From Halorubrum halophilum (GTDB lineage Archaea; Halobacteriota; Halobacteria; Halobacteriales; Haloferacaceae): a DNA stretch of 64,000 nt. A model generated the notes under the pieces. It saw nothing but the letters and a program-made list of their open reading frames with translations, did no database searches and was not told where the DNA came from. A program made the position numbers and the translations under genes. Positions within the stretch are counted from its first letter, which is position 1. The number at the start of each line of letters is the position of its first letter. The stretch lies in NCBI RefSeq assembly GCF_000739595.1, contig NZ_BBJP01000036.1, positions 103,050 through 167,049 on the forward strand, written 5' to 3'. This document shows positions 1 to 9,387 of the stretch, in pieces.

Positions 1-801
1 GTCGGCGACGACGACCCCGCGGACGCGCTTGCGGCCGACTACGATGCGCTGGTCGAGGCGACGCCGACGACGCTCGGCGACGCCGAGCCCGGCTTCTCGC
101 ACGTCCGGACCGCGCTGGAGCGCGACCGCCACGCCGTGCTCGCGAACAAGGGGCCGGTCGCGGAGCGGTTCGGCGATCTGCGCTCGCTCCTGAACGACAG
201 CGACGGCGAGATCCGGTTTGAGGCGACGGTGGGCGGCGCGATACCCGCGGTGTCGACCGTCGAGGACATCGAGCCTGGTCACGTCACGGCAGTCCGGGGC
301 GTGCTCAACGGGACGGCGAACTTCATCCTGACGCGGATGGCCGCCGAGGGCCTCGACTACGACCACGTGCTCGCGGAGGCGCAGGACCTCGGCGTCGCCG
401 AGGCCGACCCCTCCTTCGACGTGGACGGCACCGACGCGGCGCTCAAGTGCGTCATCCTCGCCAACGTGCTATCCTTCGGCGCGGCCGACGACCCCGCCGA
501 CGCCCGCGAGTTCACGCTCGACGACGCCGACGTGTCGGGCATCCGCGACGTGCCCGGGTCCGCGCTCCGGCTCGCGGCCGAGGACGGCCGGACGGTCAGG
601 CTCATCGGCGAGGCGACGGGCGAGACGGTTCGGGTCGCGCCGCGGCTCGTCCCCGAGAACGGGACGCTCGCGGTCTCCGGCACGCAGAACATCGTCCAGA
701 TCGAGACCACCCACGCCGGCCGGCTCAACATCTCCGGGCGCGGGGCGGGCGGCCCGGAGACCGCGAGCGCGGTGCTCGGGGACGTCGGGCGGCTGGAGTA
801 G
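1..801 (+). CDS. hom: Homoserine dehydrogenase, C-terminal part (5' end outside window)
   Basis: Reduces aspartate semialdehyde to homoserine with NAD(P)H on the way to threonine and methionine; cytoplasmic. The reading frame is open from base 1 and ends at the TAG at 799-801, so the N-terminal Rossmann part lies outside. Visible family marks are the lysine segment VLANKGPVA, the substrate-domain motif VLNGTANFIL, the acidic stretch EADPSFDVDGTDAA, and the glycine-rich end GGPETASAVLGD. No ACT domain follows, so this looks like the short archaeal form. Assignment is firm; the full length is unknown. Confidence 0.93.
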   Translation, partial: VGDDDPADALAADYDALVEATPTTLGDAEPGFSHVRTALERDRHAVLANKGPVAERFGDLRSLLNDSDGEIRFEATVGGAIPAVSTVEDIEPGHVTAVRGVLNGTANFILTRMAAEGLDYDHVLAEAQDLGVAEADPSFDVDGTDAALKCVILANVLSFGAADDPADAREFTLDDADVSGIRDVPGSALRLAAEDGRTVRLIGEATGETVRVAPRLVPENGTLAVSGTQNIVQIETTHAGRLNISGRGAGGPETASAVLGDVGRLE

Positions 802-950
802 CGTCGCGAGCGTCGGAACGGGTCCTCCTCGTCCCCGATTCGTGTCACCGGAACCCGGCACGCGACCTCGGTCGTGTGACGCGCTGCCGTGACCCGCGTT
901 GTCGAGAATCGCCCGACGGCGTCGCGATCATCTGTAGGCCGTATCGAAAC

Positions 951-960
951 CGTTTTAGTG
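951..960 (+). promoter_or_regulatory. Possible TATA element of tuf
   Basis: The 207-base gap before tuf contains a T-rich TTTTA element at 953-957. A start of transcription 25-30 bases later would leave a leader of roughly 30 bases. This is judged from position and composition only. Confidence 0.3.
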
Positions 961-1008
961 GAATCTACCGAAACTTACTCACAGAGCGCCTTAGCGCGTG
1001 ATTACCCC

Positions 1009-2274
1009 ATGAGTGACAAACCGCACCAGAATCTGGCCATCATCGGCCACGTCGACCACGGCAAGAGTACGCTCGTGGGTCGCCTCCTCTTCGAGACGGG
1101 GAGCGTCCCCGAGCACGTAATCGAGCAGCACCGCGAGGAAGCCGAAGAGAAGGGCAAGGGCGGCTTCGAGTTCGCCTACGTGATGGACAACCTCGCCGAG
1201 GAGCGCGAGCGCGGCGTCACGATCGACATCGCCCACCAGGAGTTCGACACGGACAACTACTACTTCACCATCGTCGACTGCCCGGGCCACCGTGACTTCG
1301 TGAAGAACATGATCACGGGCGCCTCGCAGGCCGACAACGCGGTGCTCGTCGTCGCGGCCGACGACGGTGTCGCGCCCCAGACCCGAGAGCACGTGTTCCT
1401 GGCCCGCACGCTGGGTATCAACGAGCTCATCATCGGCGTCAACAAGATGGACCTCGTCGACTACAGCGAGGACTCCTACAAGCAGGTCATCGACGAGGTC
1501 GAAGACCTGCTCAACCAGGTCCGCTTCGCGACTGAGGACACGTCGTTCGTGCCCATCTCGGCGTTCGAGGGCGACAACGTCGCCGAGGCGTCCGAGAACA
1601 CCCCGTGGTACGACGGCGACACGCTGCTGGAGTCGCTCAACGACCTGCCGGAGTCCGAGCCGCCGACGGACGCGCCGCTTCGACTCCCGATCCAGGATGT
1701 CTACACCATCTCCGGTATCGGGACCGTCCCCGTGGGACGCGTCGAGACCGGTATCCTCAACACCGGCGACAACGTCTCCTTCCAGCCGTCCGACGTGGGC
1801 GGCGAAGTGAAGACGGTCGAGATGCACCACGAGGAAGTGCCCAAGGCCGAGCCCGGTGACAACGTCGGGTTCAACGTCCGCGGCATCGGTAAGGACGACA
1901 TCCGCCGCGGCGACGTCTGTGGCCCGGCTGACGACCCGCCGAGCGTCGCCGAGACGTTCCAGGCGCAGGTCGTCGTCATGCAGCACCCCAGCGTCATCAC
2001 CGCCGGCTACACGCCCGTCTTCCACGCCCACACGGCGCAGGTCGCCTGTACGATCGAGTCCATCGATCAGAAGATCGACCCGTCGTCCGGTGAGGTCGCC
2101 GAGGAGAACCCGGACTTCATCAAGTCCGGCGACGCGGCGGTCGTCACCGTGCGCCCGCAAAAGCCGCTCAGCATCGAGCCGTCCGGCGAGATTCCGGAAC
2201 TCGGCAGCTTCGCCATCCGCGACATGGGTCAGACCATCGCGGCCGGCAAGGTGCTCGAAGTCAACGAGCGATAA
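1009..2274 (+). CDS. tuf: Translation elongation factor EF-1alpha
   Basis: GTPase that delivers aminoacyl-tRNA to the ribosome. 421 residues, normal for archaeal EF-1alpha. G1 is [10 protein letters not shown]3 is DCPGH and G4 is NKMD; the domain 2/3 region carries [11 protein letters not shown]. An in-frame upstream start exists at 889, but the added stretch is unlike the family, and [19 protein letters not shown] at 1009 matches the usual N-terminus. rpsJ follows after three bases, the common archaeal tuf-rpsJ pair. Very secure. Confidence 0.97.
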   Translation: MSDKPHQNLAIIGHVDHGKSTLVGRLLFETGSVPEHVIEQHREEAEEKGKGGFEFAYVMDNLAEERERGVTIDIAHQEFDTDNYYFTIVDCPGHRDFVKNMITGASQADNAVLVVAADDGVAPQTREHVFLARTLGINELIIGVNKMDLVDYSEDSYKQVIDEVEDLLNQVRFATEDTSFVPISAFEGDNVAEASENTPWYDGDTLLESLNDLPESEPPTDAPLRLPIQDVYTISGIGTVPVGRVETGILNTGDNVSFQPSDVGGEVKTVEMHHEEVPKAEPGDNVGFNVRGIGKDDIRRGDVCGPADDPPSVAETFQAQVVVMQHPSVITAGYTPVFHAHTAQVACTIESIDQKIDPSSGEVAEENPDFIKSGDAAVVTVRPQKPLSIEPSGEIPELGSFAIRDMGQTIAAGKVLEVNER

Positions 2275-2277
2275 TCG

Positions 2278-2586
2278 ATGCAGCAGGCACGCGTCCGCCT
2301 CGCCGGCACGAGCCCCGAGGACCTCGACGACATCTGCGACGACGTCCGCGAGATCGCGGACTCGACGGGGGTCGCCCTGTCGGGCCCGATCCCGCTGCCG
2401 ACGAAGACGCTCGAGATCCCGTCGCGCAAGTCCCCGGACGGTGAGGGGACGGCGACGTGGGAGCACTGGGAGATGCGCGTCCACAAGCGTCTGATCGACA
2501 TCGACGCCGACGAACGCGCGCTCCGCCAGCTCATGCGCGTCCAAGTGCCGAACGACGTCAGCATCGAGATCGTTCTCGAAGACTGA
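2278..2586 (+). CDS. rpsJ: 30S ribosomal protein S10
   Basis: Small-subunit ribosomal protein, 102 residues, the usual archaeal length. The core GPIPLPTK and the segment [11 protein letters not shown] are characteristic of S10. It begins three bases after the tuf stop codon and is surely co-transcribed and probably translationally coupled with it. T-runs follow immediately, so the operon appears to end here. Confidence 0.97.
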   Translation: MQQARVRLAGTSPEDLDDICDDVREIADSTGVALSGPIPLPTKTLEIPSRKSPDGEGTATWEHWEMRVHKRLIDIDADERALRQLMRVQVPNDVSIEIVLED

Positions 2587-2596
2587 GCGCTAGGGC

Positions 2597-2622
2597 GTTT
2601 TTCTTTCACCCTTTCGTTTTTT
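2597..2622 (+). terminator. T-rich terminator after tuf-rpsJ
   Basis: Two T-runs on the coding strand (2598-2602 and 2617-2622) lie 12-36 bases after the rpsJ stop with no strong hairpin, which is the usual look of archaeal termination. Confidence 0.55.
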
Positions 2623-2667
2623 GAGATCCCTAGCGGAGACGCTGTCGGTCGGTTCCAGCCGCTGCCC

Positions 2668-3228
2668 TTACGACACGTCGAGCAGCCGCGCGCGTCCGGC
2701 GACGAGCCCGCAGAACGCCCCGGTCGCGTGGGCGATCAGCGCGACGCCGGGCGCCGCGGTCGTCGCGGTGAGGACGACGGCTGCCAGCCCGAACAGCGCG
2801 AACTGCGCCCGCACGGAGAGCCGCAAGCGATCGAACAGCGTCGCGCTCACGACGTTGCCCGCGAGGAGGTAGCCGCCGAGCGCGAAGACGGCGCCGCTGA
2901 GCCCCAACACGGCCGCCGGGGGACCGAGTAGCCCGCCGAGCGTCACTTGCGCGACCCCGGCGAGCGCGCCGCTCCCGACCACGAACGCGTGGAACCGGAG
3001 ACGGGTGGTCCGACGCTCGACGAGGGGGCCGACGAGGAGTAACGCGAGCGCGTTCGCCAGCAGGTGACCGATCGATCCGTGCGCGTACACGCTGGTGAAG
3101 AGGGTCCACGGCGCGACGGCGAGCGGCGTCGACAGCGCGAAGATCCCCGCGAGGTCGACGACGCTCAACGCGAGCTGTGCGAGTCCGACGAGGAGGGCGA
3201 CCGCGAGCGTCTCGAACGTGGCGCGCAT
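2668..3228 (-). CDS. Rhomboid family intramembrane serine protease
   Basis: Probable membrane protease that cleaves single-pass substrates inside the bilayer. With the start at 3228 it has 186 residues and about six membrane segments. The serine motif GLSG gives Ser111; the partner His167 lies in the last helix (ALIAHATG); the H-x3-N pattern of the second helix is present at His55/Asn59. The frame extends further up (ATG at 3309 and beyond), but the added part is hydrophilic and unlike the family. A TATA-like element at 3253-3261 lies about 27 bases before 3228 and supports a leaderless start there. Substrate unknown. It faces away from the iron island and probably is not controlled by the operator at 3419. 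Confidence 0.85.
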   Translation of the reverse strand: MRATFETLAVALLVGLAQLALSVVDLAGIFALSTPLAVAPWTLFTSVYAHGSIGHLLANALALLLVGPLVERRTTRLRFHAFVVGSGALAGVAQVTLGGLLGPPAAVLGLSGAVFALGGYLLAGNVVSATLFDRLRLSVRAQFALFGLAAVVLTATTAAPGVALIAHATGAFCGLVAGRARLLDVS

Positions 3229-3402
3229 CGCTCGGTCGTTCGCGCCGGAGCGGGTTAAACCCGACCGCGGCGGTCGGATCGCGTCGTCCGGGTCGTGTGC
3301 CCGCGCCATCCGCTCGGCCTCGGCCACGTACCGCTCGCGGTCGGCCGGGTCGTCGACCGCGTCGACGTTCTCGGGGTCGGCGTCGACGGAGCGATGCGGA
3401 CC

Positions 3403-3428
3403 GCCAGCCTTTTGTTCTTTAGGCTGGC
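3403..3428. repeat. 8-bp inverted repeat overlapping the first operator
   Basis: GCCAGCCT at 3403-3410 and its exact complement at 3421-3428 are separated by 10 bases. The right arm lies inside the iron operator. Its role is unknown; it may be chance. Confidence 0.4.
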
Positions 3429-3432
3429 CTAA
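3419..3432. promoter_or_regulatory. Iron-regulator operator 1 (TTAGG-CTGG-CCTAA)
   Basis: A perfect TTAGG-N4-CCTAA palindrome flanked by T on the left and A on the right, 55 bases before the flippase-like gene at 3488. This matches the site type known for DtxR/SirR/Idr iron regulators in haloarchaea. Control of the gene to the right is inferred from position. Confidence 0.8.
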
Positions 3433-3487
3433 ATCAACGTATGTTCGCTGAACGACCCCTCGAACGCCGTCGAAGGACGGCGGACCG

Positions 3488-4681
3488 ATGACCAGCGGTC
3501 GCGTTCGAGATCGAATCCGAAGCGGCCTCTCGCGGGAGCGGCTCACGGTCGTCGGAACGTTCGCCGTCCTCGCGGTCGGCGTCGCCGTCACGGCCCGGAC
3601 CCTCGACGCCGACGCGGTCGTCGGGGCGGTGACGGCGGCGGACCCGGCGCTTCTCGGCGCGGCCCTCCTTGTCTACCTCCTCTCGTGGCCGGTCCGCGGG
3701 CGCCGGTACGCCGACGTGCTCGCGGCGATGGGACGACGCTGCCGAATCGGGTTCCTCACGGCGGCGGTGTTTGCGAGCCAGACCGCGAACCTGATCGTCC
3801 CCGCGCGGGCCGGCGACGGGGTCCGCGCGTACCTGCTCAAGGAGCGTCGGGACGTGCCGTACCCGACGGGGGTCGCGTCGCTCGCGGTCGAGCGCGCGTT
3901 CGACCTCGTGGCGATCGGCGCCCTCGGGGGCGTCGCGCTCGGGGCTCTGCTCCTGACCGGTCGGTCGCCCGGATCGGGCGAGTCGGTCGGCGCCGTCGCG
4001 CCGTCGACCGCGCTCGCGGCCGCGGCCGGTATCGCCGTCAGCGCCGCAGTCCTCTCGGTCGCGGCCGTCGCGGTCGCTCGGAGCGACCGGCGGTTCGGCC
4101 CGGCGCTCCGCGCTCGGATCGCGCGGCCGCGTCTCTCGCAGGCCGTCGACGCCGCCGTCCGATTCGGCTCGTCGGTTCGGGTCGTCGCCGCCGACCCTCG
4201 ACGTCTCGGTGCGGTGTTCCTCTGGAGCGTCGTCGTCTGGGCGCTCGACGTTCTCACCGCCGTCCTCGTGCTCGCCGCGCTCACTGGCGGGATCGGGGGG
4301 TTCGTCGGGCCGCCGGCGCTGCTCGTCGTGGGAACCCTCGCGGTCAGCGTCGGCAACCTCGCGAAGGTGCTCCCGCTCTCGCAGGGCGGGATCGGGCTGT
4401 ACGAGGCGGCGTTCACCGGTCTTGTCGTGAGCGCGACGGGGCTGCCCGTCGAGACGGCGCTCGCGGCGGCGATCCTCGACCACGCGCTGAAGAACGCCGT
4501 CACGCTCGCCGGCGGTGGAGTCGCGGCGCTCGCGCTCGGTCTCTCGCCGACGGCCGGTCCCTCGGGGGACGGTGAGCCGACCCCCTCGGTACAGACCGAC
4601 GGAGGGAGCGTCGCCGACGATTCGTCAACGAACGCCGACGGTGAGTGCCAATCGTCGAACCGCGGACCGCCAAGTTTTTAG
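3488..4681 (+). CDS. UPF0104 / lysylphosphatidylglycerol synthase-type transmembrane flippase-like protein
   Basis: Integral membrane protein of 397 residues with many hydrophobic segments. The family signature is clear: NLIVPARAGDGVRAYLLKE near residue 110 and PLSQGGIGLYEA near residue 300. Members are flippase-like membrane domains of MprF and relatives, and in archaea occur with glycan and lipid modification genes (AglD-type). The acidic tail after about residue 355 is low-complexity and probably cytoplasmic. It is the first gene of the island, preceded by operator 1; its stop codon lies inside operator 2. A role in moving or modifying lipid-linked sugar is inferred from neighbours. Confidence 0.82.
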   Translation: MTSGRVRDRIRSGLSRERLTVVGTFAVLAVGVAVTARTLDADAVVGAVTAADPALLGAALLVYLLSWPVRGRRYADVLAAMGRRCRIGFLTAAVFASQTANLIVPARAGDGVRAYLLKERRDVPYPTGVASLAVERAFDLVAIGALGGVALGALLLTGRSPGSGESVGAVAPSTALAAAAGIAVSAAVLSVAAVAVARSDRRFGPALRARIARPRLSQAVDAAVRFGSSVRVVAADPRRLGAVFLWSVVVWALDVLTAVLVLAALTGGIGGFVGPPALLVVGTLAVSVGNLAKVLPLSQGGIGLYEAAFTGLVVSATGLPVETALAAAILDHALKNAVTLAGGGVAALALGLSPTAGPSGDGEPTPSVQTDGGSVADDSSTNADGECQSSNRGPPSF

Positions 4682-4691
4682 GCCGCCCTAA
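4678..4691. promoter_or_regulatory. Iron-regulator operator 2 (TTAGG-CCGC-CCTAA)
   Basis: TTAGG-N4-CCTAA palindrome extended by T and A runs, centred about 18 bases before the start at 4703. It covers the position expected for the TATA box (about 4676), so binding should block promoter recognition. It also overlaps the stop codon of the preceding gene (4679-4681). Confidence 0.82.
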
Positions 4692-4702
4692 AAAATCGGT
4701 GT

Positions 4703-5884
4703 ATGGAAAAACGCCGCGCAGTAGACGCGAGCGGGGACATCTGCGTGATCGTCCCCACGATCCGCGAGTACGAGTGCCTCCGCGAGTACGTCGCGAACGC
4801 CCGAGAGCACGGGTTTGACGTCTCCCGGCTCCACTTCGTGCTCGTCACCGAGGACTTCTGTGACGTCGAGGAGATGCGCGCGATGCTCGACGACCTCGAC
4901 GTCTCGGGCGAGGTATTTGATGGCAGCCGGCGCGAAGAGTGGTACGAGGCCAACGGAATCGCGGAGTACGGCCACGTCGTCCCGGCCGCGAGCCACGCCG
5001 AGACGAGTTTCGGGCTCCTCTACATGTGGGCCGACGACGACTTCGAGTACGGCCTCTTTATCGACGACGACACGCTCCCGCACGACGACGAGGACTACTT
5101 CGGGCGTCACATGGAGAACCTCGCGTTCGAGGGGGAGATCGAGCGTGTCAGTTCGGACGAGAACTGGGTCAACGTCCTCTACCAGAACGCCGACGAGCAC
5201 GGGCTCTATCCGCGCGGCTACCCGTACTCGGCGATGGACGAGACGGTCGAGACGGACTCGGTCGAGATCGAGGCCGGCGAGGTCGTCGCCTCGCAGGGGC
5301 TGTGGACGAACGTCCCCGACCTCGACGCGGTCCGGATCCTGATGGACGGCGACTTGGAGGGACAGGCGCAGACGCGGACGACGACCGACGACTTCGGGGG
5401 CGACTTCGTCGCCTCTCGCGGCGACTACCTCACCGTCTGCTCGATGAACCTCGCGTTCCGCCGAGAGGTGATCCCCGCGTTCTACCAGCTGCCGATGGAC
5501 GACAACGAGTGGGACGTGGGTCGCTTCGACGACATCTGGTCGGGCCTCTTCCTCAAACGGGCCTGCGACGTGCTCGGCAAGCGGATCTACAACGGCGGCC
5601 CGCTCTGTGAACACAACAAGGCCGCGCGCTCGACCTTCGACGACCTCGCGAACGAGGTGGCGGGGCTGGAGCTGAACGAGCACGTCTGGGAGGTGATCGA
5701 CGGAGCGGGCGGAGACGCCGACTCGTACGCGGCGGTCTTCGACGAGATGGCCGACGCGCTCGCCGAGGGCGACTTCTCTGAGTGGAACAACGGCGCGTTC
5801 CTCAACCACTGCGGCGAGTACATGCGCGACTGGCTCGACTGTCTCGACGCGATCCGTCGGACGCCGGCGGTCGCGGACGACTGA
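4703..5884 (+). CDS. GT75 family: reversibly glycosylated protein / nucleotide-sugar mutase-like
   Basis: 393 residues, matching the plant UDP-arabinopyranose mutase / RGP family, often annotated in haloarchaea as alpha-1,4-glucan-protein synthase. Features seen are VIVPTIREYECL at the N-terminus, a DDD metal site in FIDDDTLP, the block QGLWTNVPDLDAVR, and CSMNLAFRREV followed by GRFDDIWSGLFLKRACD, all diagnostic of the family. Plant members interconvert pyranose and furanose forms of a UDP-sugar; others self-glycosylate. It has its own operator and lies among glycosyltransferases, so supplying an unusual sugar nucleotide is a fair inference. The actual substrate cannot be told. Confidence 0.85.
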   Translation: MEKRRAVDASGDICVIVPTIREYECLREYVANAREHGFDVSRLHFVLVTEDFCDVEEMRAMLDDLDVSGEVFDGSRREEWYEANGIAEYGHVVPAASHAETSFGLLYMWADDDFEYGLFIDDDTLPHDDEDYFGRHMENLAFEGEIERVSSDENWVNVLYQNADEHGLYPRGYPYSAMDETVETDSVEIEAGEVVASQGLWTNVPDLDAVRILMDGDLEGQAQTRTTTDDFGGDFVASRGDYLTVCSMNLAFRREVIPAFYQLPMDDNEWDVGRFDDIWSGLFLKRACDVLGKRIYNGGPLCEHNKAARSTFDDLANEVAGLELNEHVWEVIDGAGGDADSYAAVFDEMADALAEGDFSEWNNGAFLNHCGEYMRDWLDCLDAIRRTPAVADD

Positions 5885-5894
5885 ACCGACACCA

Positions 5895-5918
5895 CTAAAA
5901 GCATTTAGGTTAGCCTAA
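5895..5918 (+). promoter_or_regulatory. Promoter of the fbpA-like gene with iron-regulator operator 3
   Basis: A TATA-like CTAAAA at 5895-5900 lies about 27 bases before the ATG at 5924, so the mRNA is probably leaderless. The operator TTAGG-TTAG-CCTAA (5905-5918) fills the space between TATA and start, ideal for blocking polymerase when iron is plentiful. Confidence 0.85.
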
Positions 5919-5923
5919 AACAC

Positions 5924-7069
5924 ATGACCGAACATCTATCAGACGACGTGAACCGCCGACGGTTCCTTGCGGCGACCGGGGGCCTCGGCGTCGTCGGTTT
6001 CGCTGGGTGCATGGGAGAGGATAACGACGGCGAGAGCGGCAACGGAACTGACGGCGACGACGCCGGATCTTCGGTCGGACAGATCGGTTCCGGCCGCGAG
6101 GGCCGCGACGCTCCCGGCGGCACTCCGATGGCCGAGATGCCCGACTTGGAAGGCGAGCTCACGGTCTACTCCGGCCGCGGCGAGTTCCTCGTCGGCGAGC
6201 TCGTCGGGTACATCGAGGACCTGTACGACGACTTCGACCTGACGGTCCGATACGGCGGCGCCACCGACCTCGTGAATCAGATCGCCAACGAGGGCGAGGG
6301 GTCACCGGCAGACGTGTTCTACTCCGTCAATGCGGGCTCGCTGGGGGCGCTGGCCGACGCGGGGCGCACGCAGGCGCTCTCCTCGGAGATCACCGACCTG
6401 GTTCGGTCGGAGTTCACCACCGAGCAGTGGATCGGCACCTCGGGCCGCGCGCGCACCGTCCCGTACAACACCGAGGCGTTCTCCGAATCGGAGCTTCCCG
6501 ACGACATCATGGCGTACCCCGAAGAGTTCGACGGCGACCTCGGCTGGGCGCCCTCCTACGGCTCCTGTCAGGCGTTCGTCACCGCGATGCGGCTCATCGA
6601 GGGCGAGGAGGCCACCCGCGAGTGGCTCGAAGCCGTCGTCGAGTCGGGAATCACTCCGTACAACAACGAGTTCGCTACCTGTCAAGGGATCGCCGACGGT
6701 GAGATCGACGCGGCGTTCACGAACCACTACTACATCCAGCGCGTCCTCGACGGCAACCCCGAGGCGTCGATCGGCACGGCGTTCACCAGCGGCGACGCCG
6801 GCGCGGTGTTCAACGTCGCCGGCGCCGCGGTCGTCGACACGGCGAGCGACGCGACGCTCGCGGAGAACTTCGTCCGCCACCTGCTGTCGTCCGAGGCGCA
6901 GGACTACTTCGCCCGGTCGACGTTCGAGTACCCGCTCATCCCCGACGTCGAGCCGGTCGGGGACCTGCCGACGATCGACGAACTCGACGTCCCCGACATC
7001 GACCTGGCGGAGCTGTCCGACCTCGAAACGACCATCGACCTCATGCGCGACGCCGGCGTCGAGGTCTAG
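5924..7069 (+). CDS. fbpA: Ferric iron ABC transporter substrate-binding lipoprotein
   Basis: Binds Fe(III) outside the cell and hands it to a membrane permease. 381 residues. The N-terminus has a Tat-type NRRRFLAATGG and a lipobox ending at Cys29 (GFAGC), so it is exported folded and lipid-anchored. An acidic linker precedes the binding fold (LTVYSGRGEFLVGEL). The paired tyrosines Tyr269-Tyr270 (TNHYYIQR) are the usual iron ligands of FbpA-type proteins. It sits behind operator 3; a GT-C protein follows after 21 bases, likely in the same transcript. The permease is at 12974; no ATPase partner is in the window. Confidence 0.92.
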   Translation: MTEHLSDDVNRRRFLAATGGLGVVGFAGCMGEDNDGESGNGTDGDDAGSSVGQIGSGREGRDAPGGTPMAEMPDLEGELTVYSGRGEFLVGELVGYIEDLYDDFDLTVRYGGATDLVNQIANEGEGSPADVFYSVNAGSLGALADAGRTQALSSEITDLVRSEFTTEQWIGTSGRARTVPYNTEAFSESELPDDIMAYPEEFDGDLGWAPSYGSCQAFVTAMRLIEGEEATREWLEAVVESGITPYNNEFATCQGIADGEIDAAFTNHYYIQRVLDGNPEASIGTAFTSGDAGAVFNVAGAAVVDTASDATLAENFVRHLLSSEAQDYFARSTFEYPLIPDVEPVGDLPTIDELDVPDIDLAELSDLETTIDLMRDAGVEV

Positions 7070-7090
7070 GTCCTTCCCCCACCGACTCCC

Positions 7091-9373
7091 GTGTCGTCCC
7101 GTTCGGACTCCGCTGACCCGCGCCCGTTCGCACGCCGACTCGCGAGCCGCGGCCGCGCCCGGATCGCTCGCGCGGACCGTTTCACGCTCGCGGCCACCCT
7201 CGTCGCCGTCGCGACCGGTGTCCTCACCTTCGCCATCGCCGCGACGCTGTTCCGGTATCACTCCGTCAACCACGACGAGGGGGTGTACCTCATGCAGGCC
7301 GCGATGCTGCTCTCCGGTCAGCTCGAGATCCACGCGGGCGAGCTGGCCGACGCCGTCCACCCGTGGTTCTTCATCGAGGACGACGGCCGGCTCTACCCGA
7401 AGTACAACCCCGTCCCCGCCGCGATGTACGCGGTCTCGATGTGGCTGTTCGACGAGCCGCGGGTGACGCTCGCGGTCGTCGCCGCCGGCAACGCGGCGCT
7501 CGTGTCCCTGCTCGGCGGGACGATGTTCGACCGACGGGTCGGCCTCGCGGCCGCGGTCCTCTTCGCGGCCTCCCCGCTGGCGCTCATCACCTCTTCCGTG
7601 TTCCTCCCGTACGCGCCGACGACGTTCCTCAACCTCTGTTTCGCGGTCGCGTACCTCCGGGGGGTCCGCGATCGGTCGCTCGCGCTCGCCGGGCTCGCGG
7701 GCGTCGCGATCGGGCTCGCCTTCTTCGCCCGGCCGTTCACCGCGGTGCTGTTCGCGGCGCCGTTCATCCTGCACGCGCTCGGTCGGGTGGTCGTCGCGGT
7801 TCGGGACGTCGGGATTCCGTCGCTTCCGTTCCCCGGTCCGATCCGCCGCCACGGGCTCACGGCGCTCTTTGGTATTCTCTTCGTCGGGGTCACCCTCGCG
7901 TACAACCTCCGGGTCACCGGCTCGCCCCTCACCTTCCCGTACGAGGCGTTCGCGCCGATGGACGGCCCCGGCTTCGGCGAGCGCCGGATTTTGGGACACA
8001 CCGAGGAGTACACGCCCGAACTGGCGCTCCGCTCGAACGGATACGCGCTGTGGTACCTCGTCACACGCTGGGTCGTCGCCGGGCCGCTCGGCACGCTGCT
8101 CGCGCTCGCGGGCGGCGGGTTGGCCGCGCGGCGGTGGCTGTCCGGGCGGCGCGCGCTCGGCGGTGGCGTCGGGGACGACGCGGAGGACGCGGACGACGCG
8201 GACGCCCGCCGGTTCGAGCGCACCGCGGGGGTCCTCCTCGTCGGCGTCGTCGTCTCAGTCGTTGTCGGGAACCTCTTCTTCTGGGGATCGAACAACCTCC
8301 TCGCGACCTTCTCGGACCCGACCGACGGACTGGTCGCCGGGTTCGGGCCGTTCTACCACTTCGACCTCCTCGTCCCGCTGTCGATATTCGGGGGCGTCGC
8401 CGTCGTCTCCGGGTGGCGGGGGCTCTCCCGGCTCCGCGCGCGGCTCGCGGCTCGGGCCACCCCGCGAGCGGGTCGCGCGGCGGTCGTCGCGGTCGCGGTC
8501 CTCGCGCTCCTCGGCGGAGCGCTCGGCGCCGCCGCCGCCGTCGAGGCGCCGCTCGACCGGCACGCGGCCCACGCCGACAAGTACGAGACGGCCTACGAGC
8601 CGATCGAGTCGACCGAGTTCGACGACGATCTCGTGTTCATTCCGACGCCGTACGGCGAGTGGCAGAACCACCCGTTCCAGGCGCTCCGGAACGACCCCGG
8701 ACTCGACGGGGAGGCCGTGTACGCGCTCGACCGCGACCCGGCCGAGGACTTCGCGGTGATCGACGCGTACCCCGACCGCGAGCTCCACCGGTACGCGTAT
8801 CAGGGGGAGTGGACGCCGGATCCGACCCAACACGTCGCCCCGAAGCTCGAGCCGCTCGACGTTCGGGCGGGCTCGCGGGTCGAGGCGACGACGACCGTCG
8901 GCGTCCCCGAGCGCGTCGAGAGCGCGCGGGTTCGGGTGGAGACCGTGCGTGGCGCTGGTGGGGAGGAAACTGCGGGCGACGACTTCGCCCGCCACGTGGT
9001 GACTGATCCCGAGGGGTCGCTGTCGGTCGACTGGTCGATCGGTCCCGACGGCGCGCGGCTGGCCGGCGCGCCGAACGCGACCGTCCCGATCGACCCCGAG
9101 GGCGACGAGATCATCGTGACGGTGACGCTCGTCGATCCGACGGGCGCGACGTTCACCTATCGGCAGGAGGCGGCGGTTCGGGCCGCGGATGAGGACGTTG
9201 CGGATGGCGGTGCCGAGGGCGACCGCGTCGAGGTCGTCTGGCCCCCGGAGCGCTCGGTGTGCCGGCTGGTCACCGAGTGCGGCACCGAGGGGACGTACCT
9301 CCCTGAGAACCCGGACGCCCACGCCGAGTGGGTGGTCTTCGAGACGGACGCCGAAGGCGTCGAAGATCGGTGA
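7091..9373 (+). CDS. GT-C membrane glycosyltransferase (PMT/ArnT-like)
   Basis: 760 residues. The first ~470 form a polytopic membrane domain; the last ~280 form a soluble, probably extracellular domain. The acidic pair in NHDEGVYLMQ in the first outside loop is the catalytic hallmark of polyprenyl-phosphate-sugar dependent GT-C enzymes. Starts with GTG 21 bases after the iron-binding lipoprotein, so it should be induced with it under iron limitation. It would use a dolichyl-phosphate sugar, which the GT2 enzyme at 9814-10605 could make. The acceptor is unknown. High confidence in fold, low in exact reaction. Confidence 0.8.
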   Translation: MSSRSDSADPRPFARRLASRGRARIARADRFTLAATLVAVATGVLTFAIAATLFRYHSVNHDEGVYLMQAAMLLSGQLEIHAGELADAVHPWFFIEDDGRLYPKYNPVPAAMYAVSMWLFDEPRVTLAVVAAGNAALVSLLGGTMFDRRVGLAAAVLFAASPLALITSSVFLPYAPTTFLNLCFAVAYLRGVRDRSLALAGLAGVAIGLAFFARPFTAVLFAAPFILHALGRVVVAVRDVGIPSLPFPGPIRRHGLTALFGILFVGVTLAYNLRVTGSPLTFPYEAFAPMDGPGFGERRILGHTEEYTPELALRSNGYALWYLVTRWVVAGPLGTLLALAGGGLAARRWLSGRRALGGGVGDDAEDADDADARRFERTAGVLLVGVVVSVVVGNLFFWGSNNLLATFSDPTDGLVAGFGPFYHFDLLVPLSIFGGVAVVSGWRGLSRLRARLAARATPRAGRAAVVAVAVLALLGGALGAAAAVEAPLDRHAAHADKYETAYEPIESTEFDDDLVFIPTPYGEWQNHPFQALRNDPGLDGEAVYALDRDPAEDFAVIDAYPDRELHRYAYQGEWTPDPTQHVAPKLEPLDVRAGSRVEATTTVGVPERVESARVRVETVRGAGGEETAGDDFARHVVTDPEGSLSVDWSIGPDGARLAGAPNATVPIDPEGDEIIVTVTLVDPTGATFTYRQEAAVRAADEDVADGGAEGDRVEVVWPPERSVCRLVTECGTEGTYLPENPDAHAEWVVFETDAEGVEDR

Positions 9374-9387
9374 CGCGCTGGCGGTTG

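Noticed and set aside
889..1008. Longer N-terminus for EF-1alpha
   Set aside because: The extra 40 residues are unrelated to the family; the standard start is at 1009.
991..2544. Long open frame on the minus strand opposite tuf-rpsJ
   Set aside because: Shadow of a highly GC-biased gene; tuf and rpsJ are certain on the other strand, and the shadow protein has no family resemblance.
3309..3591. Longer rhomboid protein reaching past operator 1
   Set aside because: The added part is hydrophilic, would cross the operator and promoter of the divergent gene, and a TATA element fits the start at 3228.
6302..7999. 565-codon minus-strand frame over fbpA and the GT-C gene
   Set aside because: Arg/Glu/Asp-rich shadow composition; the plus-strand genes have clear motifs.
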